In this document: positions 10,867 through 21,974 of the stretch, in pieces | Numbering within the stretch: position 1 is the stretch's first letter | Layout: every line of letters begins with the position of its first letter | DNA from: Seminavis robusta | Lineage: Eukaryota; Bacillariophyta; Bacillariophyceae; Naviculales; Naviculaceae | Direction: 5' to 3' | NCBI GenBank assembly: GCA_903772945.1 | Contig: CAICTM010000960.1 | Location: forward strand, 1 to 41,331 | DNA: 41,331 bases | Notes under the pieces: model-generated | The model's input: only the letters and a program-made list of their open reading frames with translations | What the model was told of the DNA's origin: nothing | Databases searched by the model: none | Made by a program: the position numbers and the translations under genes

Positions 10867-12621
10867 ATGGGACAATGGCACAGCGCACCAAAGAAGGCAG
10901 GAAATGCCGCCGAGAAATGGGGAGACGTGGCGCCACAGGCTGAGGAAACTTTAGGGCAGGCTGAGGAAACCTTAAAACAGGCAGGAAATGCCGCCAGGAG
11001 ATGGGAGGGCGTAGCCCCCCAGGCTGAGCAAACCCTAGGACAGGCAGGAAATGCTGCCGAGAAATTGGGAAACTTGGCTCCACAGGCTGAGCAGACCTTA
11101 GAACAGGCAGGAAATGCCGCCGAGAAATTGGGAAACTTGGCCCCACAGGCTGAGCAAACCTTGACGCAGGCAGGAAATGCTGCCGAGAAATGGGGAGATG
11201 TGGCCCCACGGGCTGAGCAAACCTTGAAACAGGCAGGAAATGCTGCCGAGAAATTGGGAAACTTGGCCCCACAGGCCGAGCAGACCTTAGACCAGGCGGG
11301 AAATGCCGCTGAGAAATTGGGAAACTTGGCCCCACAGGCAGAGAAAACCCTGGGACAGGCTGAGCAAACCTTTGGACAGGCTGAGCAAACCTTAGGACAG
11401 GCTGAGCAAACCTTAGAACAGGGTGGGAAAAACTTTGAAGACATCGCAAACACAGTCACCATGGTCGGTGTTGCTGCAGGAGGTGCGATTGACATTGTCG
11501 GTGCCATGGCGGGGATATCGGGTGGGCTTTATGCGGCTAACCAACTTGTCAGGCTTTGTCAGCAATTGGGTTTGATTGAGATGCCCACTCAACATTTTAG
11601 GGTTGCACAGCTTGACGAAACCAACGATATTGCTCGTGAAAGCATGAATAACAAGCGAGAGGGCGAGCTCGTAGACACGGTGGTTGATATGGCGGGTCCT
11701 ATTAAAATGAAAATGGCGGAGCTGATGCGACCCAGCAATGATCTGGTGGCTTCAGGGAAAACTGGAGAGGCCTGGTTCTTCTTTTCTTGCGATAACTGGA
11801 CGGCTCTCCGGCTTCGTGGCAAAGGATACTGGGCATTCCACCACCTCAAGCAGTTGTTCGAAGCTGTCCACGCTTTCAACGCCATATGCCAAGCTGCCGA
11901 GACAAACGAAGACCTATCCAGCAAAGAACGTGAAGTTATCTGTAAACGCAGAAGTGTCATATGTTTCCTGGACGGCAAGGGATTTCCTCAAGATATATCC
12001 CACGCCACCTTTCCCTCATATTTCCGCAACATTGAAATTTTTCAGCACAGCCGAGCCAGAGGATCAATCAACTTTCATTCAATCTTTGTTGAAGATGGAT
12101 GCCGCGCAAAGCTTGAATACGTCCAAGTGAGGGCTCTGGAATCACGTGGTGAAACCGAACTCAGTGGCTGCGTTTTGGGTTTTCCAAAAGACACCCCCTG
12201 CATCTTTGCCGATCCGGAAACTACCTGGGAGAATCAGTATGGTGTTGGTGGTAACGTCACTTGCTACAACGGATGCCGCTTTTCTAACAGCAAGGTCGAC
12301 TTGATTCGACGGAGCTGCAAAGATGAGGACAAGGAGGGTGCGAAATGCCTAACTGTCGTAAATGCAAGCGCAAAAGACTGGAAGGTCCGCATTGAAAGCA
12401 AGGTTGGCGTTTCTTACTTCGGGCAGCAAGCGGTGAAGGGAGATGTTCTGGTTCCTGCTAATGAGTCGGTTGTCATCGGTCACACCAGAGGAAAAGGAGG
12501 ACGTTTGTGCGGTACGTTCATTTTTGTTGACCATAAAGGTGACAACATTCAATACCAGTACAAGACCGATGACTTTCCTGACATTACGATCACCCGCTCA
12601 GAGGCAAATATGGTATATTGA
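10867..12621 (+). CDS. Unrecognised protein: 25 heptad repeats, hydrophobic segment, C-terminal domain
   Basis: The 584-aa intronless protein has three parts. Residues 10-184 are exactly 25 heptads: seven 21-residue units of the form QAGNAAEKLGNLAPQAEQTL plus four single QAEQTLG-type heptads. They are Ala/Gln/Glu-rich and probably form an amphipathic helical rod, as in LEA or apolipoprotein-like proteins. Residues about 196-225 are a Gly/Ala-rich hydrophobic stretch (VGVAAGGAIDIVGAMAGISG). The remaining ~350 residues look globular, helical first and then strand-rich, ending near DITITRSEANMVY. The start ATG at 10867 lies just before the repeats. I do not recognise the family. A neighbour with its own hydrophobic hairpin is transcribed divergently, so a joint membrane role is possible but is inference only. 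Confidence 0.75.
   Translation: MGQWHSAPKKAGNAAEKWGDVAPQAEETLGQAEETLKQAGNAARRWEGVAPQAEQTLGQAGNAAEKLGNLAPQAEQTLEQAGNAAEKLGNLAPQAEQTLTQAGNAAEKWGDVAPRAEQTLKQAGNAAEKLGNLAPQAEQTLDQAGNAAEKLGNLAPQAEKTLGQAEQTFGQAEQTLGQAEQTLEQGGKNFEDIANTVTMVGVAAGGAIDIVGAMAGISGGLYAANQLVRLCQQLGLIEMPTQHFRVAQLDETNDIARESMNNKREGELVDTVVDMAGPIKMKMAELMRPSNDLVASGKTGEAWFFFSCDNWTALRLRGKGYWAFHHLKQLFEAVHAFNAICQAAETNEDLSSKEREVICKRRSVICFLDGKGFPQDISHATFPSYFRNIEIFQHSRARGSINFHSIFVEDGCRAKLEYVQVRALESRGETELSGCVLGFPKDTPCIFADPETTWENQYGVGGNVTCYNGCRFSNSKVDLIRRSCKDEDKEGAKCLTVVNASAKDWKVRIESKVGVSYFGQQAVKGDVLVPANESVVIGHTRGKGGRLCGTFIFVDHKGDNIQYQYKTDDFPDITITRSEANMVY
10894..11418 (+). repeat. 63-bp / 21-bp in-frame coding minisatellite
   Basis: The 525 bp equal 25 units of 21 bp (7 codons), organised as seven 63-bp super-units with one single 21-bp unit after the first and three at the end. 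All unit lengths are multiples of three. As a result several antisense frames also stay open here; those are by-products of the periodicity. Confidence 0.9.
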
Positions 12622-13168
12622 CTCCGAGGTTTGAACGGCCAATCAATAACAGGTTGACGATTGACGAAAACGAGATACGAACACGTTACCGTAAATGTTA
12701 GACATACTACTAGTTCAGCAGTTGAGGCAGCACCACTGCTGACAGGATTGGAAGCATGCTGACCTTCCAGATTGTTGAGGATCTCATGATCCCTCACTAT
12801 CTCACAAGCCATGCGCAGCCATGTGCTGATGGAGAAGCCCCAGAGGTCCAAGATCCTCCCTCTCCAAGTCGGACCATCACACTCAACGCCTTCCTTTTGG
12901 TCGGGATTTGAGCGACTAGCTACGCTCCATGCTAGCTACCGAAGTGGCTCTTCCTGCACCGGTAGCAGGAAACGCTTTCCTTGCTTTCAAGAAGTGCCAT
13001 GGTTGAAGGTTTCGTAGCTTTGTGCCGTCATTGGCGACACTGAGCGTCGCCTTTCTTCTGGTCCGGCTTGGGCCTTGAGAACCGCAACTTTGGCGCGAAC
13101 TGTTACCGTCCCCGTCATTCCTCTCCACCCCCTCAAACAACAGTTGCTTCTTGCAGTTTGATCCAACC
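12622..13168. other. Intergenic, no gene recognised
   Basis: This stretch separates the heptad-repeat gene from the broken oxygenase gene. Only short frames are present, plus a GCTAGCTACCG word near 12931. Confidence 0.5.
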
Positions 13169-16100
13169 ATGGCGTCTTCTGTCTCGCCTTCGCCTCTCAA
13201 AGGCAAAGCAAACAACACGGCCATCAGCTTGTCCACGAAGACAACGAAAGCTAATGAGATGTAGGAAAAATCCAGCTGGAAACCAGTGGAGGTCAAGTCA
13301 TCTGCTCTCATTGGTACCGGTACCCAGTCATTGGTGGCAGTCAAGCAACAGAAGTTTGGATCGATCAAGGAAGAGAAGAAGCCATCCCTACCAAAGGTGA
13401 ACCAAGAAGTAAAAAAGGAAGATTCCGGCAACACACCAAAGCCTTTAGAGTCTGCTGAGATGAAAGGAACTGAAGGCGCCGGTAAGATCAAAGAGGAGAG
13501 CAAGAAGGAAAACGTAGAAGACTCCTTTGAGAAACCAAAGCACGGAGAGCCTCTTGACACCACAGGAAAAGAAGACGCCGTCAAGCCCATCAAGGTGGAG
13601 AGCATTGAGACCAAGGAGGAGCGCATGGAAGAAGATGAAGAAAGCGAAGATGACGATGACGACGGCGATACCCCGTCTACCCTAGACGACGTGTATGAGG
13701 CATTGGGAGAAGTTACTACACCCGGGTCAACTTGCACAGCAGGTGTTGCCACATCCCTTCCAGCTCTGCCCGGACTTAACGTAAAGGGTGTTGGGACAGT
13801 TCTGCTTCCAGTGACGGACGTTACTGCATCAGCTCTCAAAGCAGTTGCCAAGCAGGCACCTCATGGCCAGGGTATGGAGACTGTTCTAGACACATCTGCA
13901 CGAGACACCCTACAGATTGATGCTGATCAAATCACTCTTGACCATCCTTGTTGGAACACTTCCCTACGGAAGCTTGTGGACACTGCTGCAACTTCTCTTG
14001 GAGTTGCGCCCAGCCTGGTACAACCCCACTTGTACAAACTGCTGCTCTATGAGACCGGAGGATTCTTCAAGAAACACAGAGACACAGAGAAAGAAGATGG
14101 CATGTTTGCTACCTTGGTCATTCAGCTGCCCAGTGTCTTTCATTGAGGATCCTTTGTTGTCTCCCACGGCAAAACGTCCCGCACACTCAAGCTGGATGCT
14201 CCAGAAACCGCGCCTTATGCTTGTCACTACGTGGCTCATTATGCCGATTGTGAACACGAAATCCTTCCCATTGAGTCTGGATACCGACTGGCGTTGATCT
14301 ACTCCTTGTGCTACACTGGAGCACCCTCAGAGTCTCCATCAGCTGCTGACATGGAAGAAAACGAAGGATTTGTAAAAGCCATCGATTCCCTTTCTATTGA
14401 TGACTCTCTCTTTGCCGTTCCATTGGACCATCAATACACAACCAAGTCTTTGGCTCGTCTTGGTGTGCGGGCTTTCAAAGGATCCGATAGGGCTTTCGCC
14501 TGTGGCATTGCTGCTGCCAAAGGCTGGAAGATGGTGGTTGCGCAGATGACACGCACAGACTTTGAAATGGGTTCTGGTTCGTACTATGACGGATTTGATG
14601 ACGATATTGAATTCGGAGCTCCAACTTTCGAAAACTTGTATCATGCGAATGGAGCTGATGCCCAAGCACACAGATCATGGATAGACAACCAGTTGGATCT
14701 TACGTCAGTCAATGACGGTGGAATGGTCTTGGCTTCCGATGACTATGTGGATGAAATGTGGGTAGAAGGAGAAAGTGGCGAGGTATCGTACAGTGGCAAT
14801 GAAGGAGCCACGCGGTCAACAACCTACTCTGCCTGCTTGTTGGTAGCTTTCGCGGATGCTGGAGTCACGGAGCGGGTCTGGCGATCCAATCTGAGTGTTG
14901 GAATAAAAGGGGTGGAGATGAAACCAAGCCTTCTTCCTCGCTTTCTTTCCTTTCTCAAAAGAACTAGACCAGGGCTTTCCTACAAAGACTTTGCCAAGCT
15001 CTACAGTGTCCTTGCGCAAAACTCTTCAGACATTGCTGACGACTCGTACTGGAAAGACTTTGCGACCTTGGCTGACTGTGTCACCAGGACAGAACCTCCC
15101 ACTGCCGCCGCAGTTGACCTGTTTGCAGCACTGGTGAGGGAACATGGATGGAATGACAAGACTGAGCCAATTCGTTTGATTTTGGAACGGCTCCCTGACC
15201 TACCGAAAGCCCAGGAAGCGTCTGGATTCTTTGAGGCGGTCCATGCTTTGCTCTCGATAGAACAGATCAGTGGAGACACACCTGAAACACTTCAATGTCT
15301 TCTGCCAAAGCTTCTTGATACCTTGGAAAAAGGACTGGCCAACACTGCATCGAACCGCTACAATAGCATTTACCCGTGGCACCAGAAACAGGATTGGGCC
15401 CCTTCAAACATTGTTGGCAAACTGGTGGAGTTGGCGACTAGACATGGATGGGATCGGGCAGATCCCATTGCAAAAGGGTGCTTTAAGAAAATTCGGCAAA
15501 ATTTCGGTCGTTCATCAGATCAGCTGTCAGAAGAGATGGTTGCTTTCGAACGCATTAGAAGCAGTTTTCCGGAGGCAAAATTGGACGACATACGAAGTCG
15601 TATCCTTGAAGACTTTGTGGACTTAGCCATTTCAAGACAGAGCGCAACTGTTTGGAGAAACCCCAAAACAACCACGCTTGTACAGGAACTCTTTCGGTTT
15701 GGAAGCAATGCTCTTTTCCAGCGTCTTCAAGGGTGGGCGTCCAAGGCATCACTTGACTTGCTGACTGACGCTGGCCAGCTATTGAAAAAAACTAATGCAA
15801 AAGGTCTCACTTGTGGCTCTATTCAAGCAAAGGATGTTTTAGTGAAGATGGTGCTTGATCGCTGGAAGCTGTTGAAGCTGGCACATCTGAAGACACAACA
15901 GGCACAGCTTCAAAAAACACTCTATTTGCAGGGTAGACCAATCTTCTCGTGGAGGATGCCTCGTGCCAAAACACCCAATGCTGCTCTCAATGCGTTTCTC
16001 CACAGTGATAAGGCAGGCCCCACCAGAGTGGTTGTTGGAGGCGGGATCCACAATGCCCGGAGACTGGCAAGCAATTACTTTTGTTACAGCGCGTCTCTTG

Positions 16101-16396
16101 GCCCCAGCTCATTCCTCCGCGACGGTTATAGCGCAAGTATCAAGAGCACTCAAGACACTGGACCAAGAGCTTCCGTGATTGTAACAAAGACCACAGACTG
16201 GTACAATGACCAGTTGGCGAAGTATGAGGCAAATGTCAAGGCACTAGGTGAGGTGAAGGCAAAGATTCGAAAGTACGGGGGAGGGGTCCAAGCACCGGCT
16301 TCCAAGCGTGCAACGGTTCAAACGCATGGGGGCGATGTTCCGGCACCGGCTTCCAAGCGCGCACGAAAGGAACCGGATGTCATTGTGCTTGTCTAA
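13169..16396 (+). pseudogene. 2OG-Fe(II) oxygenase-type gene with two in-frame stops
   Basis: One reading frame runs 1076 codons from an ATG in good context (ACCATGG) to TAA at 16396, with no frameshift, but is interrupted by TAG at 13262-13264 and TGA at 14144-14146. The middle part has an acidic, low-complexity N-terminus (EEDEESEDDDDDGD) and then a prolyl-4-hydroxylase-like core. YETGGFFKKHRDTEKEDG supplies the HxD iron ligands (His 14075, Asp 14081). After the TGA come the distal His in YADCEHEI (14255) and the 2OG-binding Arg in SGYRLAL (14285). The TGA occupies a position where related oxygenases have Gly-Gly before the strand SFVVSHGK, so GGA to TGA is the simplest reading. The first stop is less certain: a CTAAT branch-like word and AAATCCAG nearby could mark an intron end. 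The ~720-residue C-terminal region is still open. It may be a young pseudogene, a readthrough gene or a sequencing error. Confidence 0.7.
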
Positions 16397-17345
16397 CTGA
16401 AATGAAAGCCTCAGGTGGCTTCTGGACGCACCAAAGAAGCCTGGAGTTTCGCAGCTGGAGGCTGCGAGTGCTACTAGACAGTGTTGTTTCGTGTTAGCCC
16501 GTGCCTCTTTTCGGCGTCAATCCATGATTGGGCCTGATTGCTGTCTCTGCTGCTTTATGGTACATGTATCAATAGTGAGGACCAGTAACTTACGAAGCAA
16601 TGTTTATTGTCCTGATTTGATTTGCGTCTACGACTTGTGTCCTGCAAAGGCGCGCGCCTCGAACCTACACAGAGCTCGGGGCTCTTGAGACACAACTGCA
16701 TGGTTTAGCTACTGTACCGCTACTCATCTGCGAGAGGGTCTCCACGTGGCTCCAAAGTCCCGTGGTGTAAAACGTGAAGCACTAAAGATTGTATTCATCA
16801 GCTTTCCCCTTCACCACCTTTACCAGCTAGTGGTTGGCTAATTGATTCATTCCTTGTGCTTTGGAGGCGCGCTGATTGCAAACATTTTCGAGCTGGAGGT
16901 CCGTCCAACATGCATCAACTCGGGGCATGATACTGCAGCGATGGCATCTGCCGTGTGCTTGATGACATCTTCGATTGCTTCAAAATTGCTTTGTCCGCGT
17001 TGGAATTTGAATTCGTAGCAAGTTGAACAAGGAACGATGCTTGACGCTCTTGAATTCCAGCTGCCCGCTATCCTCGTTGGCACTGCGTGGGACGGAGAAT
17101 TGGATTCGCTCTGGATACGGCAACGCAACAAGAAAATCCTCTACATTGTTATCTACCGTCTTGTCGGTGGCCTGAATACTGCTGCCTACACAATGTCCCT
17201 TCCTGTCTGAACGTTTACAAGAGATAAGCTTTTTTTAAGAATCCTGACTGCAAGCTTTGGGCTCTGTACTTTCGTAGTTGCAGGTGCAGCCCTGCCGGAC
17301 ATGGAAGTAAGCAGGGTTCCCCACTGACACTTCAGGCCTCACCTA
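16397..17345. other. Intergenic, no gene recognised
   Basis: A GGCTTCT/AGAAGCC hairpin lies about 25-50 bp after the oxygenase stop (about 16418-16443). I saw no quartet abutting it that would make it a SECIS. The rest has only short, unrecognised frames. Confidence 0.5.
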
Positions 17346-20300
17346 TTACTGGGAAATAGCATTACTCCCCAACTCAACATCCACAGGATCTTTGTTGCTG
17401 TCACTTCTGAGGAATACTTTCCACGGGCCATTTTCTGGGCCAAACACTTCTGCTCCAGCTGAGGCATAGCATCCTGGATGCAACAAACCAGACACATAGG
17501 TGTCATCAATGGCAAGCCCATTGCGATCAATGTAGTGTCCGCTAACATGGGAACTGTCTACAATGACGCTGCCTTTGAAATGAAGTTTGCTGTACTCATA
17601 GAGAGAATTACCAAAGTACCAGAGGTCACCAGATACCTCAGCTCCCATGAATCGAGCACAGGAGGCAAACATGGGTGTGCCATAGAGAACCATCCAAAGC
17701 CAATTCCCCGCGCGAAATTGCCTTACATGGTTGATGTAGATACCAAAGAAGCCCTGCTGAGCATAGTGTGGCAGAATCAACAAGATCTGCTCAACTGCTT
17801 TGGTCAAGAGAATCCAAACAAATAGTTGTACTGCGACAGCCAAAGCCAAACCCAATACAACAATAGTCAAGGAGGAACTTTTTGTGGCAGCAAGACCAAT
17901 CTCATAGGAGGGGACAATGCTGAAGAAAAGGATCATATTCAAAAGTTGCTGTTCTACTTCTGGAAGAAGCAAGGTAAGACTGCTGACTGTCCGTGACTTG
18001 TCTGAATGATTCCAATCGCAGACACTATCAGAAACATTGGACCTTGGTGGGATCATCGATTTCATTATCTTGACTCCTGCATGAAGATTGGAATTGTACC
18101 CAATACTGCTGTTGATGATTTCAATCTTGGAGTCTGCTTTTGTGCCGAGGTCGAGAGTGCTGGAGGGAACAAAAGAACACCGAATCTTCACAAAGTCTAC
18201 CTTGGAGGGGAAGAAGACTGTGTATGGGTGGCTGAGGGTAGATGTCATATCAGCGTCAAGGCCATGGAGGAAAAGGATGAAATGCCACAACTTGGACTGC
18301 CCAAAGAAAGGGATAAGAGCCCAAGCAGCTATATGGAAGTGGTAGTCGCAAGCCCAATTTGTTGCCCGCCGGTAGTATGAACCTTCATATTCATCTGATG
18401 GATCTCGCTTACCAATAAGAAGCCATTTGAGGGCAATGCTCGTGAGGAGGGCAAGGAAGGATGTCAATGGAAACAGGAGAAACCAATGAAGAACGCCACC
18501 GTATCGCCATGAGGGCAAGATTCTGTTGAGTGTAAAATGGACCAGGGAGGATAGTGCAAAGAAGTGGTATGCCTCAGAGATGGCCCAGACCATCTTGAAG
18601 ACACTCAACAGTGAGTCAGCCAAGAAGTTTGATTGTAGATGCTGCTCAAATGGGCCAGCATTATAAGCTGGGCTTCCCCTGGCAACAGCACCATTTGGTA
18701 CTATGGCTCCCTCTTCAACGGCAGAGAGTTTCTCCACCTTGCTTCCATCTCCAATCTGGGCCCCTGGGCCAATCATGCCAGAGACCTTGCAGTTCTTTCC
18801 AACAACAATGGGATAGAATGTCATCTTGGGGCTTGCCTCTTCAGTTGACCGGGAGAACTTTCTGCACTTCAAAGGATGTGCAATCGCTGCATTGCTGCCC
18901 ACCTTTACCAGATCAAATTCACGGATATAGGATTCAATCTTGGCAGACCAAGCCAGGTCAGCACCAAGCAGCCAGTAGATGATCCAAATGAACTTGGTTT
19001 CTAGAAGGAATTTTCCAACAATAGACTCCCAGACTTCCACAAGCCTGTCCACAAACCACCAACGGATGTAATCCCATGATAGAAGCCCAAATTGCCTTGG
19101 TAGGTACTTCCCAAGTACACCAAGCTTGAATAGCACCACAACCAATGAGAATGATAGGAGAAAGAGAGGAAAGGCCAAGGGCATAAGGACCCAAAATATC
19201 TGGCACTCTCCATCTTCGGCTGAGGCACATTGGTCCAATACCCAGGATGCTAGGAAGTAGGACGGGACAACTGAGGTCAAGACTAAGAGAAGAATCAGAG
19301 CTGACCCAAGGGATTGGATTACTCCAAGTTGTAACTTGCTCAGCCTGGATCTGGATGAGTTCCAATCAGAGTCAGGTTGGTCGTACTTGTTTTGTCTAGG
19401 AAAGATCTTGCCCTCCGATGCCGCCAGGAAAACATGGAGCTCCATTGGTGTTCCATAGAGTTGTTCAAAGTTCACTGGAAGCACTACATGGAACTCCTCC
19501 TCAACTCTGTTCGTCAGCTCAGCACTCTTGAGTGATGTAAGACCGTTCTCAGCCCAACTTTTGTGAGGATCAAAGTGAGCTCCAATGATGGTGGATACCA
19601 TACTCTGAAACTCATTGGGCAATATGGCAGCATTGCATTCACTGGGATAAACATGTTCAGATGATTCAGGTTCTTCTTCGTCTGTTTCACCGCTGCAAGA
19701 TTGTTTGGTCGGATTCTTGTTAGAGTCGTTCTCCACTGGCTGCAGCCTTAGGACCACAGAAGATGTCTTCCAATCACCAGCAACAGTGGCTTGCCGAACC
19801 TCATTTCTCTTTAGCTTGCCTGATGTGGTCTTTGGTGTCACGCCTGGTTTCAGAACAACAACCTCGGAGACAAACAACCCATGTGCTTGGGAAACATGGT
19901 TTGCTATCTGCAAAGCCAAATCTTTGTTTGCTGACTTGTCAAAATCCTTTCTCGACTCGGCAGTAATGCCAATGCTGTCTTCTCTGTACTGAAAGGCAGT
20001 TGTTCTTCCTGGACGGACAATGTGTCCAAATGTTGCATCAACAGAAAGCTCCACATCCGTTGGGTAGTAATTCTTGCCATTGATGATGATGACATCTTTG
20101 ACCCTTCCAGTGACATAGAGCTGCCCATCAACCACCTTGCCCAAATCACCAGTGTCAAGCCAGGTTCCCTCATAATTTGGGAGGGCATTTGAAAATGTGG
20201 ATCTAGTCAGCACTGGCTGGCCAAAGTACCCAGCAGCAACACGGGGTGACTGGACCCAGATGGTTCCAACATGTCCCTCCTCTGCCTCTTTTCCATCCTG

Positions 20301-21463
20301 GACAATGCGAATCTTTAAGGTTGGGGAGTCTACCTTTCCACAGCACACAAGGTCTTCGGTGTCGGGGACTGCAGGTCCTCCTGTGAGCCACACTACTGAC
20401 TCAGCAAGGCCATAGAGATTGTAAATATTCTCAGGTTTCACAGCTAGGGTTGTAGCCACTTCCTCCACAACACTTTGCTGCGTAGGTTCAGCACCAAACA
20501 TTGCATACTTCACACAACTCCAATCGTATTTCCTATTGGCTTGCTTCAATCGCTTGAGGAGCAGTGCATAGGCAAAGTTGGGGGCACAGGTATGAGTTGC
20601 CCGGTATTTCTCAATCAATTCAGCCCAAAGAAGTGGTTTTGTTAGGAAGTCGAGGGGTGAAGACATAACAAGCTGGTCACCAGCATATAATGTTGCCATG
20701 AAACCGCCTACAAGGCCCATGTCTGCCACGGTTGAGTACAGTAACGAGCGTTAGAATATTGGGAGATGCAACGATGCTTTACATAATTTCTCTAGCACAT
20801 ACCATGATATTGAGGTACCCATGACGCAGTCAATGACGTTGGAGTCAAGTTGATTGAAGCACCAATTTCCCTGCAATTTTCTGCCAGGTTGTGGTGAGTG
20901 ATCATGACGCCTTTGGGCTTACCAGTGCTGCCGGAGGTGTACTGGATGAAACAGATATCGTTTGGTTCCCCATTGTACAGCTCATAGTCTTTGGGCTTGT
21001 TTGCATCGCATTTTTTAATTGGTAATTTGTCGGTCCCAATCCACGTGACACCTGTTTTGTAAATGATACTAGCTGTAGCCATCCCGGTAGCAAACATGTT
21101 TGTGGAGAGGGCGTACTTGGCTCCAGCATCTTCTGCAAAGCCACGGAATTTGGGCATTTCTGTTTTGAGCTGATTTGGATTGGGCGGATAGATAGAACAA
21201 GGGATGACTCCAATTTTCATGGCACCAAACATTCCAGCCAAGAACTCCAGGCCAAAGGGATATGCCACCATGACCCGGTCTCCTTTTTGGCATCCCAGCT
21301 TGAGGAGACGAGCTGCCACAGCATTGGATGCATCCTCCAACTGCTGGAATGTCATCTTGTTTTGTTCGTAACACTTCTTGTCGACCCAAGTAAAGACAAC
21401 CTTATCGGGAGTCTCCGTTGCATGATGACTGATGGCTTCCAGGATGGTTGAGAAGATCTTCAT
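17346..21463 (-). CDS. Copy 2: FAAL-like adenylation / carrier / Pls-like membrane enzyme
   Basis: Exons are complement(20803..21463, 17346..20722), giving 1345 aa. The 80-bp intron (GTATGTG...CCGTGGCAG) splits HDMGL at the same phase-1 site as in copies 1 and 3. The start MKIFSTILEA is the first ATG of the frame, so it is firm. The adenylation motifs are all present: YTSGSTGKPKG, HDMGLVGG, YGLAE, TGDLG, GRVKDVIIINGKNYYP and TTSGKLKR. The carrier domain has ENGLTSLKSAEL with its attachment serine. The tail has the same series of hydrophobic segments and three hexapeptide-like modules as copy 1 (for example KIGDGS-type turns and the FFGIYINHV segment). The linker before the carrier domain is shorter and different from copies 1 and 3. 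It differs from copy 1 more than copy 3 does in the tail, and is closest to copy 3 in the adenylation domain. Confidence 0.87.
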
Positions 21464-21647
21464 AATCGATTTGCCAGAGTTTGCTTTTGTTCTCCCTTGC
21501 TGCTCCGATCCTTGGGATTGTGTGGGTAATTGTTTTGATGGCGCCGTTTTGTTTTTGTGGTCGGACCCTACTTCTAGTAGTGTTGAGAAAATAGTAGTGT
21601 TTGTTCTTCTCGTGGAGTTTTTGAGTCGTTTCCATGCTCCATACAAC
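21464..21647 (-). promoter_or_regulatory. Proximal upstream region of copy 2
   Basis: Only about 184 bp separate the copy 2 ATG from the inserted MITE. The frame stays open upstream of the ATG but has no ATG. It includes a second IFSTLLE-like stretch (about 21577-21609) resembling the true N-terminus. No promoter element is identifiable. Confidence 0.4.
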
Positions 21648-21966
21648 CTTGGTTGGTATTTACTGTTTATTCCTTACTGCCATGAGGTCAGTAAAAGGAG
21701 CAGTAATGGCAGTAATGCAGTAATTCCTCAGTAGCAGTAATTATGCACAGTAATTTAAAGCCAATTGAAGGCAGTAAACTACAGTAATTGCAGTAATAAA
21801 GGCTAATTACTGTGCTTTTACTGTCATTTACTGGATATTACTGTTGCAAAGGCAGATTACTTACTGCATGGGATTACTTACTGCAGTAATTAGGTGGCCA
21901 ACAATGGCAGTAATTGGACAGTAAGGAGCCAGTAACCCGGATTTACTGCAGTAAATACCAACCAAG
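21648..21966. mobile_element. 319-bp MITE-like element, hAT-type TSD
   Basis: The ends are perfect 18-bp inverted repeats: CTTGGTTGGTATTTACTG at the left and its complement at the right. They are flanked by the 8-bp direct repeat CATACAAC at 21640-21647 and 21967-21974. There is no coding capacity. Inside lie about two dozen CAGTAA/TTACTG words in both orientations, like the subterminal transposase-binding repeats of hAT elements. An 8-bp target duplication fits the hAT superfamily, but the terminal sequence was not matched to any known family. It sits in the upstream region of copy 2. Confidence 0.85.
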
Positions 21967-21974
21967 CATACAAC

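Noticed and set aside
10634..11507. Long antisense frames over the heptad-repeat gene (230 and 271 codons)
   Set aside because: They are by-products of a repeat whose unit is a multiple of three. They are low-complexity and end where the repeat ends; the plus-strand frame continues into a non-repetitive domain.
12916..13851. Minus-strand 311-codon frame rich in Ser
   Set aside because: It is antisense to the acidic Glu/Asp-coding part of the oxygenase gene, and its Ser runs are the complement of those codons. The plus strand carries the recognisable enzyme.
14144..14146. TGA in the oxygenase gene as selenocysteine
   Set aside because: The position corresponds to a Gly in related oxygenases, not Cys. 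I saw no quartet-bearing SECIS after 16396, and a second stop (TAG) also interrupts the gene.
16640..16700. Possible tRNA B-box (GGTTCGAGGC on the minus strand)
   Set aside because: No A-box, no cloverleaf and no acceptor stem could be formed around it.
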